DNA of 64,000 nt, taken from assembly GCF_010731875.1 (NCBI RefSeq), contig NZ_AP022595.1:1674001-1738000 (forward strand), given 5' to 3'. The DNA is from Mycolicibacterium sarraceniae (lineage in GTDB: Bacteria > Actinomycetota > Actinomycetes > Mycobacteriales > Mycobacteriaceae). Positions within the stretch are counted from its first letter, which is position 1; each line of letters starts with the position of its first letter. The position numbers and the translations under genes were made by a program. The notes beneath the pieces were generated by a model that saw nothing but the letters and a program-made list of their open reading frames with translations, made no database searches and was not told the origin of the DNA. Shown here piece after piece: positions 25,157 to 34,769 of the stretch.

Positions 25157-26602
25157 CTACCTGTCCGGGGCGTCATCCTCGGCGGTGGCGATGATTTCCG
25201 GAGCCGGGTTGGCGACTCGTTCGGCGGCCGCGGTCTCACGATTGAGCCGCTGGGCCTGATAAATCGAGACCGGCGTGCCGACGATGATCAGGTATGCGAT
25301 GCCGACGGCGACCATAGCGCCCGGGACCACCGAGAACGATCCGGTCATCTCGGCGACCATGAGCATGACGGCCAGCGGCGCATGAGCGGCGCTGCCGAAG
25401 CACGCCATCATGCCGGCGATCACGAAAACCGCTGGGCCCGCGGGCACTGCGGGCAAACCGGCCAGATCGGCCAGCCGCCACAGCGCCGCGCCGACGAAGG
25501 CGCCGATGACGATGCCGGGCCCGAAAATGCCTCCGGAGCCGCCACTGCCGATGGACAGCGATGTCGCAACGATTTTGGCGATCGGGAGTACCAGCACGAT
25601 CCACAGCGGAATCGACAGCAGCCCTTCCTTGGTCGTCGCAATCTGCACCCAGCCGTACCCGCTGGACAGGATTTGTGGGATCGCGAGAGCAAGCAGGCCG
25701 ACCAGCAAGCCGCCGATCGCGGGCTTGATGATCTTGTTGCCGGGCAGCCGGCCGGTGAGTGCGACGGTGCCGTAGAAGAATCGTGCATAGAGGTATCCCA
25801 TTGCCGCCGAGGCGATTCCGATCACCGCGAACCAGCCAAGCTGCGCGGGATCGAAGACGTAGTCGTGTGCGACGAATCCGAACATCGGCTCGAAACCGAG
25901 AATCGAGCCGTAGATCGCGTAGGCCGTCCCGGAGGTGACGAACCCGGGGATCAGCGCCTTGTAGTCGAAATCCTCGCGGTAGACGATCGAGGCGGCCAGC
26001 ACCGCGCCACCCAGCGGCGCCCCGAAGATCGCGCCGATGCCTGATCCGATACCCAGCGAGACCGCGACGCGGCCGTCGGCGTCGGACAGGTCGAAGACCC
26101 GCGTCAGCAGGGACCCGAATCCTGCCGAGATTTGGGCAGTGGGCCCCTCGCGACCGCCGGAGCCGCCGGAACCGATCGTCAGTGCGCTGGACACCAGTTT
26201 CACCAGAACCGCGCGGACGCGGATCGAGCGGGGGTTGGTGTGGACGGCGTCGATGGCATTGTCAGTGCCGTGGCCCTCGGCTTCGGGCGCCAGTTTGGCC
26301 ACCAGAACGGCCGAGACCAGCGCACCGCCGAACACGATCAGCGGAATGGCCCATGGGCGGACCAATCCCGCCGAACCGGTGCCGCCTCCGTCGGCGTACG
26401 CCTGCGGCGGGTGATAGCCACCGAGGTAGCCGAGCAGGAACTGGCCGGTGTAGTCCAGAGCGAGGTAGAAGATCACGGCACCCAGCCCGGCGGTCACGCC
26501 GATCGCGACCCCGAGAATCAGCCACTTACGAATGTAGGGGGACTGCCGCAGGAATTCGCCCAGCCATCCGCCTGCCCTGCTACCGGTCGGCGCTTGGGCC
26601 AT
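25157..26602 (-). CDS. ClC-family chloride channel/antiporter (Rv0143c-like)
   Basis: A 481-residue polytopic membrane protein. The selectivity motifs are visible: GSGGSGGREGPTAQ with the gating glutamate of GREGP, SGIGAIFGAPLGGAVLA, and the later GSGGSGGIFGPGIVIGA, equivalent to GIFxP. About 11 hydrophobic helices follow an N-terminal cytosolic stretch. There is no C-terminal CBS pair, as in short bacterial ClC proteins. Its role would be chloride or proton/chloride exchange. It converges on the glycosylase gene with a 96-bp gap. Confidence 0.92.
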   Translation of the reverse strand: MAQAPTGSRAGGWLGEFLRQSPYIRKWLILGVAIGVTAGLGAVIFYLALDYTGQFLLGYLGGYHPPQAYADGGGTGSAGLVRPWAIPLIVFGGALVSAVLVAKLAPEAEGHGTDNAIDAVHTNPRSIRVRAVLVKLVSSALTIGSGGSGGREGPTAQISAGFGSLLTRVFDLSDADGRVAVSLGIGSGIGAIFGAPLGGAVLAASIVYREDFDYKALIPGFVTSGTAYAIYGSILGFEPMFGFVAHDYVFDPAQLGWFAVIGIASAAMGYLYARFFYGTVALTGRLPGNKIIKPAIGGLLVGLLALAIPQILSSGYGWVQIATTKEGLLSIPLWIVLVLPIAKIVATSLSIGSGGSGGIFGPGIVIGAFVGAALWRLADLAGLPAVPAGPAVFVIAGMMACFGSAAHAPLAVMLMVAEMTGSFSVVPGAMVAVGIAYLIIVGTPVSIYQAQRLNRETAAAERVANPAPEIIATAEDDAPDR

Positions 26603-26629
26603 AGGCGAAGGCTAGCAGCGCGGGGCAGC

Positions 26630-26887
26630 TCAGGCGTCGAGGTCTTGCCGGACCAGGTCGGCGATGCTCGCGCACGCGGCCTCGTCCTCGGAGGCGACGG
26701 TGACCTGTGCACCATTGCCGGCGCCCAGGGTCATGATCATCAGAGCCGAACCAGCGTCTACCGGCTCGCCGCCGTCGACCGATAACGTCACCGGGACGCC
26801 CGCGTTGACAACGGCTTCGGCGATGATCGCGGCGGGGCGGGCGTGTAGTCCGATCGCCGAGCCGACGATGACGGTCTTGGTGTGCAT
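26630..26887 (-). CDS. ptsH: HPr phosphocarrier of the PTS
   Basis: An 85-residue HPr. GLHARPAA holds the histidine phosphorylated by enzyme I near residue 15, and GSALMIMTLGAG holds the serine region near residue 46. It relays phosphate from PtsI to the fructose permease encoded just upstream on the same strand, 61 bp away. With fruA and fruK it forms the distal part of the fru operon. Confidence 0.94.
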   Translation of the reverse strand: MHTKTVIVGSAIGLHARPAAIIAEAVVNAGVPVTLSVDGGEPVDAGSALMIMTLGAGNGAQVTVASEDEAACASIADLVRQDLDA

Positions 26888-26948
26888 GAGACTCCCTCTG
26901 TTGGCGCCGAATTCGATGTCATGGAGATGTTTACTCGAACTTCTGCGG

Positions 26949-28964
26949 TCAAACGTTGGAAAGCGCGGGGGTGGTGGCCGAAGAACTGCGGATGAATTGC
27001 TTGGCGCCGAGCACCGCGAATGCGCTGACGACGGCGCCCGCGGCCAGGGCCACCAGGAACCACACCAGGTTGCCGATCGCGAAGAACACGAAGATCCCGC
27101 CGTGCGGCGCCTTGAGTGTGACGTCGAAGGCCATGATCAACGCGCCGGTGAGCGCACCGCCGGCCATCATGGACGGGATCACCCGCAGCGGGTCAGCGGC
27201 CGCGAACGGGATCGCGCCTTCGGAGATGAACGAGGCCCCCAACAGCCATGCGGCCCGGCCATTCTCGCGTTCCGGCTCGCTGAACAGCCCGGGCCGGATC
27301 GTGGTGGCCAGCGCCATGGCCAGCGGAGGCACCATACCGGCGGCCATCACCGCGGCCATGATGCGCAGCGAGGCGGGATCGGCGACATTGAGCCCGGCCG
27401 TGGCGAACGCGTAGGCCGCCTTGTTGACCGGACCGCCGAGGTCGAAGCACATCATCAGGCCCAAGATCACGCCGAGCAGGATCACCGATGCGCCGGTGAG
27501 GCCGTTGAGCCAGTTGGTCAGCCCGGAGGTGATCGCGGCGAGCGGGCGGCCCAGCAGCAGGAACATCAGCAGGCCGACGATCAGCGAGGCGAACAGCGGG
27601 ATGATCACCACCGGCATCAGGCCGCGCAGCCACTGCGGGGTGTTCGCCTTGCTGATCCACAGCGCCGCGAACCCGGCGATCAAACCGCCGACGATACCGC
27701 CGATGAACCCGCCGCCGACGTACACCGCGACCGCGCCCGCGGTGAAACCCGGCGCGATACCCGGCCGGTCGGCGATGGCGAACGAGATATAGCCGGCCAG
27801 CGCCGGAACCAGGAAGCTGAATGCCAGCCCGCCGAGGGTGAACAACACCGCGCCGAGGTATTGGGTGAAGCCACCGCTGGGCAGGTTGGTCAGCGAGTTG
27901 GTGGTGGCGATCAGATTGCCCAGCGACTTGGTGGCGCCGTCCGGGGTGTTGGCGATGTCGTAGCCGGCGAACAGGAAGCCCAGCGCGATCAGCAGGCCGC
28001 CGGCCGCCACGAACGGAATCATGTAGCTGACACCGGTCAGCAGGATCTGCCGGATCCGGGTGCCCCAGCCGACCCCGCCCGCGGGCGCGCCGGCGTCGGC
28101 CGCAGCCGCAGTGCCCTCCACCCGTGGGGCCTTCGGGTTATCCGATGCCGCAACGGCTTCGGCGATCATAGTGTCTGGCTCGTTGATGGCCCGTTTGACG
28201 CCGGAGGCGATCACTGGCTTGCCCGCGAACCGCTGACGGTCCTTGACCCCGACATCGGTGGCGAAGATGACGGCGTCCGCGCCGCTGATCGTCGCCACAC
28301 TCACCGGTGTGCTGCCCGAGGAACCCTGGGTCTCCACCGTGAGGTTCACCCCGGCCCGCTCGGCGGCCAGCTTCAGTGCGTCGGCGGCCATATAGGTGTG
28401 CGCGATGCCGGTCGGGCACGCCGTGATCGCCACGATTGACTTAGCCTGTGCCGCTATGGGTTTGGTGATGGCGGGGGCAGCGGAGTCTGGCGTTGCGCCA
28501 TTCGGGTTGACCACGCCGTTGACCAGACCCACCACGTCCTTGGCGGAGGCGGCATCCCGTAGCGACTGCACGAAGTCGGGCCGTACCAAGGCGCGCGCGA
28601 GGCTGGACAGCAGCTTCATATGCTGGGCGCCGGCGCCGTCCGGCGCGGCGATCAGGAACACCAGGTCCGCCGGACCGTCGGGCGCGCCGAAGTCGACCTT
28701 CGGTGCCAGCCGGGCGAATCCGATCGACGGGCTGGTGACCGCCGCCGAGCGGCAGTGTGGAATCGCGATACCGCCGGGAAGCCCGGTGGCCGACTGTGCT
28801 TCGCGGGCCATGGCCGCCGCGAGAAGCGCGTCGCCGTCGCTGACCCGTCCGCTGTCGGCGAGTCGGGTGGCGAGCCGGCTGATCACTGACTCCTTGTCCG
28901 ACCCGGCGTCGACGTCGAGCAGCACCAGGTCGGTGCTGATGATGGCGGTGGTGGAGTTCGTCAT
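26949..28964 (-). CDS. fruA: Fructose-specific PTS permease EIIABC
   Basis: A 671-residue fused permease that imports fructose as fructose-1-phosphate. Domain order is EIIA (His70 in GGIAIPH), EIIB (Cys183 in ITACPTGIAHTY) and EIIC (from about residue 310, around ten membrane segments including GGFIGGIVGGLIAGF and CFDLGGPVNKAAY). The ATG at 28964 is chosen because the EIIA domain begins directly after it; the frame remains open upstream inside fruK without family similarity. The gene lies 13 bp after fruK. Confidence 0.95.
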   Translation of the reverse strand: MTNSTTAIISTDLVLLDVDAGSDKESVISRLATRLADSGRVSDGDALLAAAMAREAQSATGLPGGIAIPHCRSAAVTSPSIGFARLAPKVDFGAPDGPADLVFLIAAPDGAGAQHMKLLSSLARALVRPDFVQSLRDAASAKDVVGLVNGVVNPNGATPDSAAPAITKPIAAQAKSIVAITACPTGIAHTYMAADALKLAAERAGVNLTVETQGSSGSTPVSVATISGADAVIFATDVGVKDRQRFAGKPVIASGVKRAINEPDTMIAEAVAASDNPKAPRVEGTAAAADAGAPAGGVGWGTRIRQILLTGVSYMIPFVAAGGLLIALGFLFAGYDIANTPDGATKSLGNLIATTNSLTNLPSGGFTQYLGAVLFTLGGLAFSFLVPALAGYISFAIADRPGIAPGFTAGAVAVYVGGGFIGGIVGGLIAGFAALWISKANTPQWLRGLMPVVIIPLFASLIVGLLMFLLLGRPLAAITSGLTNWLNGLTGASVILLGVILGLMMCFDLGGPVNKAAYAFATAGLNVADPASLRIMAAVMAAGMVPPLAMALATTIRPGLFSEPERENGRAAWLLGASFISEGAIPFAAADPLRVIPSMMAGGALTGALIMAFDVTLKAPHGGIFVFFAIGNLVWFLVALAAGAVVSAFAVLGAKQFIRSSSATTPALSNV

Positions 28965-28977
28965 GGAACGTGCCTTT

Positions 28978-29985
28978 TCAGTCTCGGGCGGGCAGAGCTG
29001 GGTGGGTGTGGGAATCGTCAGTGCAGGGCGATATCGGGGTGACTGCGACATCGTCGAGGTCGATCTCGGCCGGCGACGGGAGCGCCGAACCGGGAAGTGC
29101 CGCAGCAGCACTGCCGTAAGCGACAGCCATCTGCAGCCGTTGAGGCGCCTGCGCGCCACCGACATCGGCGCGAATGTAGCCCGCGAGGGAGGAGTCGCCG
29201 GCGCCGACGGTGCTCCTGGGCTTGATCGGAGGTGGAGTGGCCAGCCAGCTGCCGGTGCCGTTGACCAGTAGCGCGCCGGCCGCGCCGAGGGTGGCCAGCA
29301 CGGTCGAGGCTCCGCGGTCGAGGAGCTGGCGGGCGGCGGCGACGACGGGATCGGGATTACCCTGGGCCAGGGCATCTTCCAGTGTCTGCGCAGCTACCCC
29401 GGCCAGGCTGGCGAGCTCCTCGGAATTCGGCTTGATCAGATCTGGTGCGGCGGTGGCGAAACCGGCGGCCAGCGCCGCCAGCGGGGCGTCGGAAGTGTCG
29501 ACTGCGACTTTGCAGTCATAGGACTGCAATTGGGCCACCACATCGGCGTACCAGCCGTCCGGAACTCCGGGCGGCAGAGAACCCGAGAGCACCACCCAGC
29601 TCGCCCCTGCCGCACGATCGAGGATCGCGTGGGCGAACGCGGTCAGCGCAGTCGCATCAAGCGCCGCGCCAGGCTCATTGATCTTCGTTGTGGTGCCGTC
29701 GGATTCGGTGATCGCGAGGTTCGTACGCACCGCGCCGTCGATGGGTACCAGATAGAACGGCACACCGCAGGACGCCAGCGCCGCCACGATCGGGTCGTGC
29801 CCAGCGGCCGGCAGCACAGCCACAGTGTCCAAGCCGGCCAGCGTCAGTGCACGTGCGACATTGACACCCTTACCGCCCGGTTCGGTCGTCACTGACCGCA
29901 CCCGGTGCACCGCACCGCGTATCAGCTGGCCGGGCAGCGTCACTGTCCGATCGATACTCGGGTTGGGCGTAACAGTGACAATCAT
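28978..29985 (-). CDS. fruK: 1-phosphofructokinase
   Basis: A 335-residue PfkB-family kinase that phosphorylates fructose-1-phosphate to fructose-1,6-bisphosphate. It begins MIVTVTPNPSIDRTV, has GGKGVNVARAL near residue 40 and the C-terminal PfkB signature STVGAGDSSLAGY with the catalytic Asp. ATG 29985 overlaps the stop of the DeoR regulator (ATGA); an alternative GTG lies at 29994. Cytosolic. Confidence 0.94.
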   Translation of the reverse strand: MIVTVTPNPSIDRTVTLPGQLIRGAVHRVRSVTTEPGGKGVNVARALTLAGLDTVAVLPAAGHDPIVAALASCGVPFYLVPIDGAVRTNLAITESDGTTTKINEPGAALDATALTAFAHAILDRAAGASWVVLSGSLPPGVPDGWYADVVAQLQSYDCKVAVDTSDAPLAALAAGFATAAPDLIKPNSEELASLAGVAAQTLEDALAQGNPDPVVAAARQLLDRGASTVLATLGAAGALLVNGTGSWLATPPPIKPRSTVGAGDSSLAGYIRADVGGAQAPQRLQMAVAYGSAAAALPGSALPSPAEIDLDDVAVTPISPCTDDSHTHPALPARD

Positions 29986-30761
29986 GATTCCCACTCTGCC
30001 ACAACGACTTCGATACCCTGAGCGGTCAACTCGGCGCGGTCAGCCGGGTTGATCTCGCGGTCGGTGATCAGGGCGTCGACACTGCCGATCGGGGCGAAGC
30101 TGACGAACTCCTCGCGGCCGATCTTCGACGAGTCGGCCAGTACCACAACGTAGTTGGCGCAGCGGACCATTGTGCGCTTGACGGCGGCTTCGTCGCCATC
30201 GGGGGTCGAGAGCCCGTGGCGTAGGGTGATGCCATTGGTGCCGATGAAGGCGATGTCGACTCGCATCGTGTCGAGTGCAACTAAGACCGACTCGCCGACG
30301 GCGGCCTGGGTCAGCCCGCGCACCCGGCCGCCGAGCAGCTGCAGATTGATGGTCGGCATGGCAGCCAATCGGGCGGCGATCGGCACCGAGTTGGTGACTG
30401 CCACCAGCTCGCGGTCGGCGGGCAGCATGGCCGCGACGCGCGCGGTGGTGGTGCCGGCGTCGAACAGCACCGTGGCACCGGAGAGCGGGAGGAATTCAAC
30501 GGCGGCGCGGGCGATGGCTCCCTTGTGGTCGGCGCGGGTGGTCTCCCGCTCGTCGACGCCGGGCTCGACCACATGCAGTGCGCGCACCGGGACCGCGCCG
30601 CCGTGCACCCGGCGCACCAGCCTGGCCCGGTCAAGCACTGCCAGGTCGCGGCGGACGGTCTCGGTGGTGACGTCATAAGCCAGGGCCAGTTCCGCCACCG
30701 AGGCCCGCCCCTGGGACAGCACTCGAGCGGCGATCGCCTGCTGACGTTCTTCCGGGTACAC
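29982..30761 (-). CDS. DeoR-family regulator of the fructose PTS operon
   Basis: A 259-residue regulator with the DeoR N-terminal winged helix (VAELALAYDVTTETVRRDL, then RVHGGAVPV) and a DeoRC sugar-phosphate sensor with LFDAGTTTARVA and IGTNGI. The likely start is GTG 30761 (YPEERQQAIAARVL). It is the first gene of fruR-fruK-fruA-ptsH and divergent from ptsI. It probably represses both directions and responds to fructose-1-phosphate, as related fructose regulators do; the palindrome at 30829 is the candidate operator. Confidence 0.88.
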   Translation of the reverse strand: MYPEERQQAIAARVLSQGRASVAELALAYDVTTETVRRDLAVLDRARLVRRVHGGAVPVRALHVVEPGVDERETTRADHKGAIARAAVEFLPLSGATVLFDAGTTTARVAAMLPADRELVAVTNSVPIAARLAAMPTINLQLLGGRVRGLTQAAVGESVLVALDTMRVDIAFIGTNGITLRHGLSTPDGDEAAVKRTMVRCANYVVVLADSSKIGREEFVSFAPIGSVDALITDREINPADRAELTAQGIEVVVAEWES

Positions 30762-30828
30762 AATTCTCCGTTTATGTGGGTATGACACCGAATGCAATGT
30801 TGGTATGTGTTGTTTTACCCCTGTTCGT

Positions 30829-30857
30829 GTTGACTTGTCAACGAATCGTTGTAACCT
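30829..30857 (+). promoter_or_regulatory. ptsI promoter with overlapping palindrome; likely leaderless start
   Basis: A TTGACT -35 (30830-30835) and a TAACCT -10 (30852-30857) are separated by 16 bp. Transcription would begin near 30864, at the ATG of ptsI (30865), so the mRNA may be leaderless. The perfect inverted repeat GTTGAC-TT-GTCAAC (30829-30842) covers the -35 box and is a candidate binding site for the DeoR regulator. Confidence 0.6.
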
Positions 30858-30864
30858 AGTTCAC

Positions 30865-32562
30865 ATGCCCGCCTCATCCACACCTACCTCACTCGGTGCC
30901 GGACAGATCCTCGCCGGCGTACCTGTCGTCCCCGGCGTCCGCTACGCACCGGTGGTCCGCCCCGGCCGGCTCCCTGCCATCGACGATCTCGATCCCGGGG
31001 GTGAGCTCGCCGAAGACAAGCGCGATCACGAGGTGGCCAGATTCACCGCGGCGGCGGCCACGGTCGCCGGGCGGCTGCGGGAACGCGCCGCTAGTGCGAC
31101 TGGCGCCGCCTCGGAGGTGTTGGCCGCCACCGCGATGCTCGCGCAGGACCGTGCCTGGCTGGGCGCGGCGGAAAAACGCATCAAGGAAGGCTTCCCGGCA
31201 GTCCGTGCGACCGCTGCTGCGGTGGACCAGTTCGTTGACCTGTTCGCCAAGATGGGCGGGCTGATGGCCGAGCGCGTCACCGATCTGCGCGACATCCGGG
31301 ACCGAGTCGTCGCCGAACTCAGCGGCCTCGCCGAGCCCGGGGTGCCGGTGCCGGACCAGCCCGCCATCCTGTGCGCCGAGGATCTCGCACCCGCTGACAC
31401 CGCCGGGCTGGACCCCACCCTCGTCGTCGGCTTGGCCACCACGCTCGGTGGCCCGACCAGCCACACCGCGATCATCGCCCGCCAGCTGGGCATCCCGTGC
31501 GTCGTCGCGGTCCATGGTCTCGACGAGATCCCGGTCGGCACCGAAGTTTTGATCGACGGAACCCGCGGCACCCTCAGCGTCTCGCCCGACCCGGCCGAGG
31601 CCGCCGCGGCTGTCGACGCCGCCGCGGCCGCCGCCGCGGCGATGGCCGGCTGGACCGGCCCCGGGGCCACCGCCGACGGCCACCCGGTGTCGATCCTGGC
31701 CAATGTCCAGGACGGCTCGGCCGCCCGGTCGGCGCGGGAAACCCCGGCTGAAGGTATCGGGCTGTTCCGCACCGAACTGTGCTTTCTCAACCGCGACACC
31801 GAGCCCACGGTCGAGGAGCAGGCCTCGATCTACGGCGAGGTGCTCGACGCGTTCGCCGGTTGCAAGGTCGTCATCCGCACGCTGGACGCCGGATCCGACA
31901 AGCCGTTGAAGTTCGTCGGGCATCCCGACGAGGCCAACCCCGCACTCGGTGTGCGCGGGATCCGCATCGAGGCTCTTCACCCCGAGGTGCTCGAGCGTCA
32001 GCTCGACGCAATCGCGCTCGCGGCCGAGCGGACCGGCAGCGCGCCGTGGGTGATGGCGCCGATGATCGCCACTCCCGATGAGGCCAAACGGTTCGCCGAC
32101 CGGGCTCGTGAGCGGGGCCTAGTGCCCGGCGTGATGATCGAGGTTCCTGCCGCCGCGTTGCTGGCCGATCACATCCTGGCCCACGTGGAGTTCCTCTCGA
32201 TCGGCACCAACGACCTGGCCCAATACACGATGGCGGCCGACCGGATGTCCGCGGAACTGGCTACCCTCACCGATCCCTGGCAGCCCGGCGTGCTGGCGCT
32301 CGTCGCGCAGACCGCACGCGCCGGCGCCAATCGGGGCAAGCCGGTCGGAGTCTGTGGCGAGGCCGCCGCCGACCCGCTGCTGGCCTGCGTACTGGTCGGG
32401 CTCGGCGTCACCTCGCTGTCCGCGGCGGCGGCCGCCGTGACGGGCGTCGGCGCCAAACTCGCCTCGGTCACCCAGGCGCAATGCCGCGCCGCCGCCGAAG
32501 CGGTGTTGACCACCGCGAGCGCAGCCGAGGCCCGAGCGGCCGCACTCGCAGTCCTGGACTGA
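30865..32562 (+). CDS. ptsI: PTS enzyme I (phosphoenolpyruvate-protein phosphotransferase)
   Basis: A 565-residue enzyme I that takes phosphate from phosphoenolpyruvate and passes it to HPr. The phosphohistidine is His200 in GGPTSHTAIIARQLG. The PEP-binding barrel has GIGLFRTELCFLNR, the signature FLSIGTNDLAQYTMAADR and the catalytic cysteine region GVCGEAAADP. It is the only gene of its transcript before the convergent FUSC gene 5 bp downstream. Confidence 0.95.
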   Translation: MPASSTPTSLGAGQILAGVPVVPGVRYAPVVRPGRLPAIDDLDPGGELAEDKRDHEVARFTAAAATVAGRLRERAASATGAASEVLAATAMLAQDRAWLGAAEKRIKEGFPAVRATAAAVDQFVDLFAKMGGLMAERVTDLRDIRDRVVAELSGLAEPGVPVPDQPAILCAEDLAPADTAGLDPTLVVGLATTLGGPTSHTAIIARQLGIPCVVAVHGLDEIPVGTEVLIDGTRGTLSVSPDPAEAAAAVDAAAAAAAAMAGWTGPGATADGHPVSILANVQDGSAARSARETPAEGIGLFRTELCFLNRDTEPTVEEQASIYGEVLDAFAGCKVVIRTLDAGSDKPLKFVGHPDEANPALGVRGIRIEALHPEVLERQLDAIALAAERTGSAPWVMAPMIATPDEAKRFADRARERGLVPGVMIEVPAAALLADHILAHVEFLSIGTNDLAQYTMAADRMSAELATLTDPWQPGVLALVAQTARAGANRGKPVGVCGEAAADPLLACVLVGLGVTSLSAAAAAVTGVGAKLASVTQAQCRAAAEAVLTTASAAEARAAALAVLD

Positions 32563-32567
32563 CGGAA

Positions 32568-34769
32568 TCAATCGGACTGCGGTCCGGTGATGAACTCCAA
32601 GTCCGAGGTGATCCAGGCGCTCGACGACTTCAACGCCGGCCGGTCCGGCGGGTAGGTGAGCTCCAACTCGCCGAGGTTGGCCGCCGCGGTTACCAACGGC
32701 AGTGCCGCCGACACCGCCAGCTCGTTGTCGCCGGCCTCTGCTCGCAGCGCGGGCACCAGATCATCACTGATGGGGACGGCCAGTCCTGTTCCGCCGATGG
32801 AGCTGTCGAACCGGGCGCAGAGTGCGGTCGCGTGTTCCTCGAGTACGGCCCGCGCCCGCGGGTAGACCCCCAACGGCGGCGGCACGATATCGGCGATCAG
32901 ATCGGCGGCGGCGCGTAGCCGGACCGCGCGGCTGGCTGCGCGCACCACTGGCGCCCGGGAGTCCGTCGGGCCACCGTTTTCCGAAAGATATTGACGCACA
33001 GCGTCATCCAGGGTGCGTGATGCCGTCAACGCGTCGTGACTCAGCGCGTTCACCCGGTTCTCGGCATCTTCGAAAGCGCCGCGGGTAACGCGCAGAATCG
33101 CGACCCGAAGGTAGCGGGAACCCACCTCCCGGGCCGTATCGATCGCTTGCTGCACAGCGGTTTTGGCACCGCGTGGCCAGAGCAGCAGCGAGACCACGAC
33201 ACCCACCGACGCGCCCACGACAACATCCTCGATCCGGATCAGGCCGACGGCCCAACCGCTCGGAACGATCAGGTTGAACACGATCAGCACCATCATCGTG
33301 AACGCCGCCTGGCCGGCGGTGAAGGAACCGATCTCGGGCACATAGGCCGAACCGAATGCGACCAGCGGCAACAGCATCCACATCACGATCGGGTCGGTGC
33401 CAAGCAGTTCGATGATGACCGCACCGATCGCGAAACCGATCACCGTGCCGGTCACGGCCCGCACGACGGTGGTGCCGGTGGTTAGCGCGCTGCTGCGCAA
33501 CACCGATAGCGCGCCCATGACCACCCAGAACCCGTGCTGCACTGGGAAAACGAAGGTGATGAGCACGGCCAGTGCCAGCCCCAGCGCGGTCCGCAGGCTA
33601 TTGCGGGCCGTCACTGAGCGGGTCGCCAGATGTCCGCTGGTGAGCGTGGTGACCGCTTCGGTCTCGGAGTACACCCGCTCGGCGATCCCGGTCTCCGGAA
33701 GTCGCTGCCCGAGCACCCGTGCCCACACCGGACGTGCATCGGCCGCCGCGGCGCTCGTGATCAGGCGGCCGGTGACCCCGACTGCGGCGCCGATGGTGCG
33801 CCGGGTGAGCAGGGTGCGGCCCAGCGCGACGGCGTCGTCGTCATCGGACATGGCGAGGATGTCGACGATGTCCTGGCGGTAGCTGCCGATCGCGATGGTT
33901 CGCGAATCAGCCAGCGCCTTCGCCAGCTGTGCGCGTTCGGCATCCCGGGCACCCCCCTGGGTGATTCGCAGAACTCCGGTGCAATCCCGCAGCACCTGAA
34001 CGGCCGGTGCGCGCATCGGGCCGAGCAGCTCACCGGTGTCGCCGGTGACACGATCGCAGAGCCATTGCAGGTCGTCGACTACGCGGACCAACGCGCGGCT
34101 GCCCGCAGTCAGCGCCACCGGGCGGTACGCGACGCCGAGAAAGTTGGAACGCAAGGCATCCATCGCGGTGTTGACATCGTCGGCCGATGCGGTGCCCTCG
34201 ATCCGGTCGGCCAAGACCGCACAGACCGCTGCGGCGTGCTGGCGCAGTTCGCCGTGGTGGCGTGGGGGGAACAGGAACAGCGCGGCCGGCACGCAGATCA
34301 CCAGGGCGATCAGCCAACCGAACAGCCGCTCCCCGAGCGGGCCCACCGGCGTGCACACCGGAAGTACGAAGGTCAGCAAGGTCGCCCGCTGCCCGGCGGC
34401 GACGATCTCGCTGAGCACGCCGGAAAACACGACCACAACCCCGATGACGAACATCAGCGTGACCGCCAGCCAGGGGATCGGTGCGGCCAGGGTGCCCAGG
34501 CTGATCAGCACCGCGCCGTTGAAACCGAGTCCGCCGTAGGCCAGCGCCCTGGCATTCACGTTGCCGGGGAAGTCCACGACGATCAGCAGCGCGATCGACC
34601 CGAAGATCGTGAACATCGGTGTTTGTGACCCGCCCCCGAGGGCGAAGCTGACCGCTGCCGCGATCGGCACGACGATCGCCGCTCGCAGGGCGCGTCGCGC
34701 GCCGTCGTTCTCGGGGTCACGTGTCCGGACCCGCTCCACCGCCCGCCGCCATAGGGCAGCGGGGCTCAC
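32568..34769 (-). CDS. FUSC-family membrane transporter (aromatic acid exporter-like)
   Basis: A 733-residue protein with two membrane modules: residues about 25-180 (for example VIGVVVVFSGVLSEIVAAG) and about 395-540 (GLALAVLITFVFPVQHGFWVVMG), separated by soluble segments. This duplicated layout matches FUSC/ArAE efflux proteins, related to fusaric acid and p-hydroxybenzoate exporters. The substrate is unknown. Its ATG overlaps the stop of the TetR gene (ATGA at 34769-34766), so it is the second gene of a regulator-exporter operon. Confidence 0.8.
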   Translation of the reverse strand: MSPAALWRRAVERVRTRDPENDGARRALRAAIVVPIAAAVSFALGGGSQTPMFTIFGSIALLIVVDFPGNVNARALAYGGLGFNGAVLISLGTLAAPIPWLAVTLMFVIGVVVVFSGVLSEIVAAGQRATLLTFVLPVCTPVGPLGERLFGWLIALVICVPAALFLFPPRHHGELRQHAAAVCAVLADRIEGTASADDVNTAMDALRSNFLGVAYRPVALTAGSRALVRVVDDLQWLCDRVTGDTGELLGPMRAPAVQVLRDCTGVLRITQGGARDAERAQLAKALADSRTIAIGSYRQDIVDILAMSDDDDAVALGRTLLTRRTIGAAVGVTGRLITSAAAADARPVWARVLGQRLPETGIAERVYSETEAVTTLTSGHLATRSVTARNSLRTALGLALAVLITFVFPVQHGFWVVMGALSVLRSSALTTGTTVVRAVTGTVIGFAIGAVIIELLGTDPIVMWMLLPLVAFGSAYVPEIGSFTAGQAAFTMMVLIVFNLIVPSGWAVGLIRIEDVVVGASVGVVVSLLLWPRGAKTAVQQAIDTAREVGSRYLRVAILRVTRGAFEDAENRVNALSHDALTASRTLDDAVRQYLSENGGPTDSRAPVVRAASRAVRLRAAADLIADIVPPPLGVYPRARAVLEEHATALCARFDSSIGGTGLAVPISDDLVPALRAEAGDNELAVSAALPLVTAAANLGELELTYPPDRPALKSSSAWITSDLEFITGPQSD

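Noticed and set aside
26664..28439. 591-codon plus-strand open frame
   Set aside because: It is antisense to ptsH and fruA, both of which have clear catalytic motifs; the frame is a composition artefact.
28964..29375. N-terminal extension of fruA by 137 codons
   Set aside because: The extension runs through fruK in another frame and the EIIA domain begins right after ATG 28964.
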